From NCBI GenBank assembly GCA_003248845.1, contig QFPD01000162.1, positions 1 to 5,548 of the forward strand: a stretch of DNA of 5,548 nt, read 5' to 3'. Both the position numbers and the translations under genes were made by a program. A model generated the notes under the pieces. It ran no database searches. It saw only the letters and a list, made by a program, of their open reading frames with translations, and was not told the origin of the DNA. Of the stretch, positions 1 through 4,275 are shown piece by piece. How positions within the stretch are numbered: the stretch's first letter is position 1; each line of letters begins with the position of its first letter. Origin of the DNA: Microbacterium sp. (GTDB lineage: Bacteria > Actinomycetota > Actinomycetes > Actinomycetales > Microbacteriaceae).

Positions 1-925
1 CGGGATGGCGGAGGGCGTTCTCCGCCGCGAGCCGCGCCGTCGCCGACCGACCGAACATACGGCCGGTGAGCCGCAGGAGGGGAGGCATGACGACGACCGC
101 GCCGAGCGACAGGCCGGTGAACGACAGGATGCCGCCGAAGAACGCCACCACGACTCCGATCGGATCGCGGAGGCCGAGCGCGACGCCGCCGGCAAGCAGG
201 GCGGCACCCGCGACGGACAGCACGAGTGCCGTGATGCTGCGTCCCTTCGATCCCCTCACGTCTTCGTGCGTGCGCGGCGCCGCCCCCGCGATCGCCTCGA
301 GCGGCGTGACGGAGAGCACGCGCCGAGACCCGCTCCACGCGCCCGCCCAAGTCGTGAGGCACACGACCACCGCCGGGAGGAGGAGAACCGGCTGAAGCAC
401 CTGATACCCGGTGGAGATGCCGAGCGCGGCATCCGCCCACTGGAGCAGCAGCGCCGCGGCGACGATTCCCGCGACGAGACCGATGACGGCGCCGATCGCG
501 CCGACCGCGGCGCCCTGGCCGGCGACGGCGCGGCGCTGCGACTGCGCCGACGCGCCGATGAGCCGCAGGAGCGCGATCTGACGCGTGCGGCCGGCGACGA
601 TCGTCGCGAACGTGTTCGCCGTGACGATCGCCGCGACGTAGACGGCGACCCCGATGAGTAGGACGCTCAGCATGCCGATGACGATCGTGGCGGTCCGTCC
701 GGCGAGCGCCGATTCGCTGCCCGCCCACGCGGAGATGTAGCCGGTGGCGCTCAAGAGCAGCACTCCGAATGCGCTCGAGATGCCGGCGACGAGGACCGTC
801 GCACCCATCCCCCGCTCGCGCAGACGCGCGAGCGCGCCGGCGGCGGCGCGTGGCATCCCGCCGGCATCTGCGGCGCCTGGTGCGGCACCGGCGCGCTCGG
901 CGCCGACGGCTGTCGCGGCGCTCAT
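1..925 (-). CDS. FtsX-like ABC transporter permease, C-terminus cut by window edge
   Basis: Membrane subunit of an export-type (MacB/LolCE-like) ABC transporter, partner of the ATPase encoded just upstream. 308 residues are visible and the reading frame stays open to the edge. After an Ala/Gly-rich N-terminus, hydrophobic segments lie near residues 42-64, 81-106, 139-162, 177-197, 231-250 and 256-279. The FtsX signature is clear: TFATIVAGRTRQIALLRLIG at 105-124, and SVTPLEAI at 205-212 closing the first FtsX unit. AENALRHP at 301-308 is the cytosolic lead-in to a probable second unit, so the full protein likely has about 430-460 residues. The start is ATG at 925, sharing ATGA with the ATPase stop and preceded by a strong GGAGGT. 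The loop between the first two helices is only about 15 residues, so the large extracytoplasmic domain of true MacB is absent. The substrate cannot be read from the sequence; lipid, peptide or antibiotic export are all possible. Confidence 0.9.
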   Translation of the reverse strand, partial: MSAATAVGAERAGAAPGAADAGGMPRAAAGALARLRERGMGATVLVAGISSAFGVLLLSATGYISAWAGSESALAGRTATIVIGMLSVLLIGVAVYVAAIVTANTFATIVAGRTRQIALLRLIGASAQSQRRAVAGQGAAVGAIGAVIGLVAGIVAAALLLQWADAALGISTGYQVLQPVLLLPAVVVCLTTWAGAWSGSRRVLSVTPLEAIAGAAPRTHEDVRGSKGRSITALVLSVAGAALLAGGVALGLRDPIGVVVAFFGGILSFTGLSLGAVVVMPPLLRLTGRMFGRSATARLAAENALRHP

Positions 926-1683
926 GCGGCGACCTCCGCGGCGAGCATGAACGCCGAGATCTGCTCCGCGCTCTGGCGCGGCTTGTCGGCGATGATGTGA
1001 CCGTCGCCGAGGAACAGCACGCGGTCGGCGTGCGATGCCGCGACCGGGTCGTGCGTCACCATCGCGATGGACTGCCCGTGCTCGCGGCTCGCGGTTCGGA
1101 GCAGGGTCAGCACTTCGCGTCCGGCGCGCGAGCCGAGGTTGCCCGTGGGCTCGTCCGCGAAGACGAGGTCGGGCGCGGTCGCGAGGGCGCGAGCGATCGC
1201 GACACGCTGCTGCTGACCTCCGGAGAGCTGGTGCGGGCGATGCCTGAGCCGCGCACCGAGGCCGAGGGTCTCGACGAGTCCGTCGATGCGGGCGCGTTCG
1301 AGGGCGCTCGGGCGCCGACCGTCGAGATCGAAGGGCAGCAGGATGTTGCCGAGCGCGTCGAGCGTCGGCACGAGATTGAACGCCTGGAAGACGAATCCGA
1401 CACGGCGCCGGCGCAGGAGGGTCAGCTCGAGGTCGCCGAGGCCGGTGATCTCGGTGTCGCCGATCCAGGCGCGACCGCTCGTCGGGGCGTCGAGACCGGC
1501 CATGATGTGCATGAGCGTCGACTTGCCCGATCCCGAGGGCCCCATGATGGCGGTGAACTCTCCCCGGCGGATGCCGACGGTGACATCGTCGAGCGCGCGC
1601 ACCCCCGACTCGCCCGCCCCGTAGGTCTTCGTGAGGTTCTGTACGCGGGCGGCGAGGCCCAGCTGCGTCGTCGTGATCTCCAT
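922..1683 (-). CDS. ABC transporter ATP-binding protein, MacB/LolD-like
   Basis: Cytosolic ATPase that powers the FtsX-like permease encoded next to it. At 253 residues it is a complete single nucleotide-binding domain of usual size for this family. Visible motifs: Walker A GPSGSGKST (48-56), Q-loop Gln100 in VFQAFNLVP, signature LSGGQQQR (153-160), Walker B LVFADE (173-178) with catalytic Glu178, and switch His211 in MVTHD. FNLVPTLDALGNILLP and ADEPTGNL are typical of the LolD/MacB/FtsE group rather than of importers. The D-loop reads GNLGS where GNLDS is usual, so the conserved Asp is Gly184. The start is ATG at 1683, with no Shine-Dalgarno site but a -10 element six bases upstream, as expected for a leaderless message. 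The gene overlaps the permease by four bases (ATGA). Its upstream region shares motifs with that of the kinase gene, suggesting control by the adjacent two-component system. Confidence 0.95.
   Translation of the reverse strand: MEITTTQLGLAARVQNLTKTYGAGESGVRALDDVTVGIRRGEFTAIMGPSGSGKSTLMHIMAGLDAPTSGRAWIGDTEITGLGDLELTLLRRRRVGFVFQAFNLVPTLDALGNILLPFDLDGRRPSALERARIDGLVETLGLGARLRHRPHQLSGGQQQRVAIARALATAPDLVFADEPTGNLGSRAGREVLTLLRTASREHGQSIAMVTHDPVAASHADRVLFLGDGHIIADKPRQSAEQISAFMLAAEVAA
932..937 (-). promoter_or_regulatory. Ribosome binding site of the permease gene
   Basis: GGAGGT on the minus strand lies six bases before the ATG at 925, inside the last codons of the ATPase gene. It supports that start over the internal ATGs at residues 24 and 40, and allows translational coupling to the ATPase through the ATGA overlap. 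Confidence 0.8.
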
Positions 1684-1689
1684 GCTTCG

Positions 1690-1695
1690 ACGCTA
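1690..1695 (-). promoter_or_regulatory. -10 element of leaderless ABC operon promoter
   Basis: TAGCGT on the minus strand matches the actinobacterial TANNNT -10 pattern and is separated from the ATG at 1683 by exactly six bases, placing transcription start at or next to the A of ATG. No Shine-Dalgarno site is present. The -35 region is weak (GCGACG, with GAC in common with TTGACA, at a 16-base spacer), suggesting dependence on an activator. The surrounding 13 bases (1685-1697) recur at 3669-3681. Confidence 0.65.
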
Positions 1696-1728
1696 CGGAC
1701 GGGCTCACACGCGTCGCGTCGGCCTGGA

Positions 1729-1739
1729 GTCGCGGCGAC
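1729..1739. repeat. Perfect 11-base inverted repeat between regulator gene and ABC operon
   Basis: GTCGC-G-GCGAC is a perfect dyad directly beside the candidate operator at 1741-1755, about 50 bases upstream of the ATPase start. It could be part of a composite regulatory site. In DNA this GC-rich a short GC palindrome is also plausible by chance. Confidence 0.3.
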
Positions 1740-1740
1740 G

Positions 1741-1755
1741 TACATCTCGAGGATG
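1741..1755 (-). promoter_or_regulatory. Candidate response-regulator operator upstream of ABC operon
   Basis: On the minus strand this reads CATCC-T-CGAGATGTA, centred about 65 bases upstream of the predicted transcription start. It contains the dyad CATC-N5-GATG. The same CATCC and CGAGATGTA blocks occur upstream of the kinase gene at 3700-3717, in inverted orientation and three bases further apart. The position suits an activator site for a NarL-type regulator. That the neighbouring regulator binds here is inference. Confidence 0.4.
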
Positions 1756-1784
1756 ACACGCGCCGACTGGGCGACGCTGCGGGG

Positions 1785-2444
1785 TCAGGCGAGGCCGTGC
1801 TCGAACGCGAAGACGACGAGCTGCACCCGGTCGCGCAGGCCCAGCTTGGCGAGGATGCGGCTGATGTGGGTCTTCACAGTCGCCTCGGAGAGGTACTCGC
1901 GCTGGGCGATCTCGGAGTTCGACAGCCCGCGGGCGGCGAGCGCGAAGATCTCGCGCTCACGCTCCGTGAGCTCTTCATAGGCGGGCGGCACGGGGGCCGC
2001 TTCGGGAGCCGCGAAGTGCGCGAACAGGTTCCTCGTCGCAGACGCCGCGATGACGGCGGAGCCGGCGTATACGGACCGGATAGCGGCGAGGAGGAACTCC
2101 GGGTCGGCGTCTTTCAACAGGAACCCGCTCGCGCCCTGCCGGATCCCGCGCGCCGCCGCCTCATCGAGATCGAAGGTCGTCAGCATGACGACGCGCGGTG
2201 GCGCGCCCGCGAACGTCGTGTCGGCGAGGAGCTCCGCCGTCGCGGCGAGACCGTCCATCACGGGCATGCGGATGTCCATGAGTACGACGTCGGGCCGCTT
2301 CGCGCGTACGACGCGCAGGCCCTCCGCCCCGTCGCCTGCTTCGCCGACGACCTCGAGATCGGGCTGCGAATCGATCACCATGCGGATGCCGGCGCGGAAG
2401 AGCGCCTGGTCATCGACCAGCACGACACGGATCGCCCCGGTCAT
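1785..2444 (-). CDS. Two-component response regulator, NarL/LuxR family
   Basis: DNA-binding output protein of the two-component system, phosphorylated by the kinase encoded immediately upstream. It has 219 residues, the normal length for the NarL/FixJ family. The receiver domain (about 5-120) has the acidic pair Asp11-Asp12, phospho-acceptor Asp57 in LMDIRMPVMDG, Thr89 and Lys111, so all residues needed for phosphotransfer are present. A LuxR-type helix-turn-helix spans 158-219 (ELTEREREIF, GLSNSEIA, ATVKTHISRILAKLGLRDR). The start is ATG at 2444, overlapping the kinase stop as ATGA; only a weak GCAGG precedes it, so translation is probably coupled to the kinase. The gene ends 101 bases before the ABC ATPase, whose promoter region contains a candidate binding site. 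Targets are probably its own operon and the transporter, by analogy with similar actinobacterial loci; the inducing signal is unknown. Confidence 0.95.
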   Translation of the reverse strand: MTGAIRVVLVDDQALFRAGIRMVIDSQPDLEVVGEAGDGAEGLRVVRAKRPDVVLMDIRMPVMDGLAATAELLADTTFAGAPPRVVMLTTFDLDEAAARGIRQGASGFLLKDADPEFLLAAIRSVYAGSAVIAASATRNLFAHFAAPEAAPVPPAYEELTEREREIFALAARGLSNSEIAQREYLSEATVKTHISRILAKLGLRDRVQLVVFAFEHGLA

Positions 2445-3667
2445 GCGGCAGCCTGCCGAGGCAGCACGGCGCGTACGGCGAAGCGGCCGTGCTCTTCGGC
2501 TCCTGCGGACAACGTGCCGCCGACGAGCTGCGCGCGCTCACGCATGCCGATGAGGCCGTGTCCGCGCGCCGTATCGGCACCGGCCGATGAGGCGGGCGCG
2601 GACGTGTCTTTCGCGACGGTGTTCGTGACCTCGAGCTCCACCCGATCATCGTGCCACGTCAGCCTCACGGCGACCGGCCCGCCGGCCCCATGGCGCAGCG
2701 CGTTGGTGAGGGCCTCCTGCAGAATGCGGTAGACGGCGAGCTGGAGGGATGCCGCGACGTCGCCCCGCGGCGCAGGATCGACGTCGACCGACAGGTCGAC
2801 GCCCGCCGCACGCACGTGCGCGTAGATCTGCTCGAGATCGGCCAGCGTCGGCTGCGCGCCGTCGGCTTGCGTGTGCCGCAGCTGCGTCAGAAGCATGCGC
2901 ACATCGGAGAGTGCCGCGCGCGCGGTGGTCGAGATGGTCGCGAGAGCCTCGGCCGCGGCCTGCGGATCGGACGCCGCGGCGTAGCGCGCACCGTCGGCCT
3001 GAGCGATCACGACCGCGAGGGAATGTGCGACGACATCGTGCATGTCGCGCGCGACGCGCGTGCGCTGCGCTTCGGCGGCGGTTTCCGCCTCCGCGAGCTG
3101 CTGCGCGTGCCGGTTCTCCCGCGCGCGGATGCCGGTGCGCACGAGCGCGCCGATCGTCCACGCGAGCAGCAGCGCGAGCGCAGAGGCGACGAACGTCATG
3201 ACCGCGGCGAACACGTACGACCCGAGCTGAGCGACGTCGTCGGGGGTCGAGAACCGCACGACCGCCGGCACGATGAGGTACGCGCTGATCACCACCGCGC
3301 CGAGGATCGCGGAGGCGAAGCCGGTCCAGAACAGCCGACGGGTTCCGTAGGCCGCGGTGGTGTAGAGCACGGCGAAGATCGCGACGTTGGCGGGCATCGG
3401 CGGGAGGCCGAACGACATCTGCAGCAGCGCCCCGCCCCAGCAGATGGCGAGCGCGAGCGCGGGAGACCGTCGGCGCAGGGCGAGCGCGACCGAGAAAACG
3501 CCGATGAGCACGAGCGCGACGAGGAGAGCGATGTGCGTGTTGACGAACGCGGAGCCGAACGCCGACGACGAGCCCGGAACGAGCGTCGCGGCGAGCGCGA
3601 AGACGGCGAACAGCGACGCGACGACGATGTCGACGGTCAACTGGGGGCGGGTGAGCGCGCGGAACAC
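2441..3667 (-). CDS. Sensor histidine kinase, HisKA_3 type, six transmembrane helices
   Basis: Membrane sensor that autophosphorylates and passes the phosphate to the adjacent NarL-type regulator. Of its 408 residues, roughly 1-175 form six hydrophobic helices (about 13-31, 45-64, 68-86, 92-108, 113-133, 148-173) joined by very short loops, with no extracytoplasmic sensor domain; the signal is therefore probably sensed in the membrane or through a partner. A cytosolic linker helix (about 176-205) leads to the HisKA_3 box RVARDMHDVVAHSLAVV with phospho-acceptor His210. The HATPase_c domain has an N-box around Asn322 (LQEALTNALRHG) and a G-box GHGLIGMRER (369-378). The usual DxGxG box is missing; VTNT (347-350) and a loop rich in Ser and Ala stand in its place, a variation I recall from other actinobacterial kinases of this class. 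The start is GTG at 3667, with no Shine-Dalgarno site and a -10 element six bases upstream. Confidence 0.93.
   Translation of the reverse strand: MFRALTRPQLTVDIVVASLFAVFALAATLVPGSSSAFGSAFVNTHIALLVALVLIGVFSVALALRRRSPALALAICWGGALLQMSFGLPPMPANVAIFAVLYTTAAYGTRRLFWTGFASAILGAVVISAYLIVPAVVRFSTPDDVAQLGSYVFAAVMTFVASALALLLAWTIGALVRTGIRARENRHAQQLAEAETAAEAQRTRVARDMHDVVAHSLAVVIAQADGARYAAASDPQAAAEALATISTTARAALSDVRMLLTQLRHTQADGAQPTLADLEQIYAHVRAAGVDLSVDVDPAPRGDVAASLQLAVYRILQEALTNALRHGAGGPVAVRLTWHDDRVELEVTNTVAKDTSAPASSAGADTARGHGLIGMRERAQLVGGTLSAGAEEHGRFAVRAVLPRQAAA
2453..2464 (-). other. Small hairpin over weak ribosome site of the response regulator
   Basis: CTGCC-TC-GGCAG on the minus strand (or a CTGC/GCAG stem with a four-base loop) overlaps the only Shine-Dalgarno-like bases ahead of the regulator start at 2444. 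Ribosomes finishing the kinase would open it, which fits translational coupling. The stem is short and lies in coding DNA, so this is tentative. Confidence 0.2.
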
Positions 3668-3673
3668 CCTTCG

Positions 3674-3679
3674 ACGCTA
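3674..3679 (-). promoter_or_regulatory. -10 element of leaderless kinase-regulator promoter
   Basis: TAGCGT on the minus strand stands exactly six bases before the GTG at 3667, giving a predicted 5' end at or beside the start codon. It lies within a 13-base block (3669-3681) identical to that before the ATPase gene. No convincing -35 element is seen. A perfect 10-base palindrome CGAGCGCTCG (3682-3691) occupies the spacer just upstream of the -10. Confidence 0.65.
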
Positions 3680-3699
3680 CGCGAGCGCTCGGTGCAGGG

Positions 3700-3717
3700 C
3701 ATCCGTCCCGAGATGTA
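3700..3717 (+). promoter_or_regulatory. Candidate response-regulator operator upstream of kinase gene
   Basis: The plus strand reads CATCC-GTCC-CGAGATGTA, with a dyad CATC-N8-GATG, about 33-50 bases upstream of the predicted transcription start of the kinase gene, covering the -35 region. It shares both blocks with the site at 1741-1755 ahead of the ABC operon. The arrangement suggests autoregulation of the two-component operon. The different internal spacing and reversed orientation weaken the case. Confidence 0.4.
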
Positions 3718-3729
3718 TCCGCGGCGCTC

Positions 3730-3749
3730 AGCCGGTGACGGGCACGGCT
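3730..3749 (-). terminator. Weak hairpin after the Lrp-type gene, possible terminator
   Basis: Just downstream of the Lrp-type stop codon, the minus strand has AGCCG and CGGCT arms around a ten-base loop that can add a short TG/CA pairing. There is no T-run, so a factor-independent terminator is doubtful; it may only be a stem in GC-rich DNA. If it does not stop transcription, the Lrp-type gene may read into the kinase gene. Confidence 0.25.
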
Positions 3750-3752
3750 CGC

Positions 3753-4205
3753 TCAGCCCGCGACGGGCAGGACGGGGCGATGCTCGTAGAACGACTGCAG
3801 AACGACCGTCGTGCGCGTGCGCACGTTCGCGGCGACGCGGATGTCGCGAACGAGGTCTTCCAGCGCGCGCGGGCTGGCGACGCGCACGAACAGCATGTAG
3901 GCGGCGTCACCCGCGATCGAGTGGCACGCTTCGATCGCGTCGAGGTGCTCGAGCAGCTCGGGGGCGTTGTCAGGCTGCGCGGGGTCGAGCGGCGTGATCT
4001 CGATGAAGGCCGCGAGCGGGCGCCCGGCCGCTTCGGCGTCGATCGTCGCGCGATAGCCCGTGATGACGCCGCGCGCTTCGAGTCGCTTCAGCCGAGCCTG
4101 CGCTGCGGACACCGACAGCCCCGTCGCCGCCGAGAGATCGGCGAGGGTCGCCCGCCCGTCGCGAGAGACGGCCGAGACGATCGCGAGGTCGACAGCGTCA
4201 TCCAC
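3753..4205 (-). CDS. Lrp/AsnC-family transcriptional regulator
   Basis: DNA-binding regulator of the feast/famine type, typically responsive to an amino acid or related small ligand. At 150 residues it has normal family length. The N-terminal helix-turn-helix covers about 3-50 (DGRATLADLSAATGLSVSAA, then RLKRLEARGVITGYRATID), and the ligand-binding RAM domain covers about 64-140, with the usual Gly-Asp turn at 99-100 followed by AAYMLFVRV. The start is GTG at 4205: the nearby ATG at 4209 is out of frame and meets a stop after three codons, while GTG places the protein start where family members normally begin. No Shine-Dalgarno site is present, and TATTGT seven bases upstream suggests a leaderless message. 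The gene is divergent from the DUF6421 gene, 70 bases away, which makes that gene and itself its likeliest targets. The ligand cannot be inferred. Confidence 0.93.
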   Translation of the reverse strand: MDDAVDLAIVSAVSRDGRATLADLSAATGLSVSAAQARLKRLEARGVITGYRATIDAEAAGRPLAAFIEITPLDPAQPDNAPELLEHLDAIEACHSIAGDAAYMLFVRVASPRALEDLVRDIRVAANVRTRTTVVLQSFYEHRPVLPVAG

Positions 4206-4212
4206 ACATGAA

Positions 4213-4218
4213 ACAATA
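4213..4218 (-). promoter_or_regulatory. Candidate -10 element of leaderless Lrp-type gene promoter
   Basis: TATTGT on the minus strand is a good TANNNT match, seven bases before the GTG at 4205. It would start transcription at the start codon, matching the lack of a Shine-Dalgarno site. No clear -35 element is seen. Confidence 0.5.
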
Positions 4219-4224
4219 CCTGAG

Positions 4225-4251
4225 TTGAGGCGCTCACGCCGGAAATATTCC
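4225..4251 (+). promoter_or_regulatory. Candidate promoter and dyad upstream of the DUF6421 gene
   Basis: TTGAGG (4225-4230) matches four of six -35 bases and TATTCC (4246-4251) is a poor -10 candidate at a short 15-base spacer. The -10 region overlaps the dyad GGAA-ATA-TTCC (4241-4251), the most AT-rich spot in the window and a plausible site for an Lrp-type protein, which tends to bind bendable AT-rich DNA. Both assignments are tentative. Confidence 0.3.
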
Positions 4252-4265
4252 TGTCATCAGCGATC

Positions 4266-4270
4266 GGAGG
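4266..4270 (+). promoter_or_regulatory. Ribosome binding site of the DUF6421 gene
   Basis: GGAGG five bases before the ATG at 4276 is a strong Shine-Dalgarno site and fixes that start. It contrasts with the three leaderless minus-strand genes and implies a real 5' untranslated leader here. Confidence 0.85.
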
Positions 4271-4275
4271 TTCGC

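Noticed and set aside
5..661. 218-codon open frame on the plus strand at the left edge
   Set aside because: The minus strand reads as a clear FtsX-type membrane protein; the plus frame is charged, repetitive and without a ribosome site.
1711..1720. Tandem GCGTC GCGTC repeat upstream of the ABC operon
   Set aside because: Only two five-base units in very GC-rich DNA, with no counterpart at the kinase promoter, so chance is the simplest explanation.
769..1980. 403-codon open frame on the plus strand over permease, ATPase and regulator genes
   Set aside because: It crosses three genes with clear motifs on the other strand and gives an Arg/Glu-rich product without domains.
1797..2732. 311-codon open frame on the plus strand over the regulator and kinase
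   Set aside because: It is the complement of the conserved response regulator and kinase ATPase domain, and has no conserved features of its own.
2651..3997. 448-codon open frame on the plus strand across the kinase and Lrp-type genes
   Set aside because: It spans two well-supported minus-strand genes and their intergenic promoter, and its product is Arg-rich and featureless, so it is a compositional shadow.
4207..4209. ATG as an alternative start for the Lrp-type gene
   Set aside because: It is out of frame with the conserved protein and reaches a TGA after three codons; the in-frame GTG at 4205 fits the family start.
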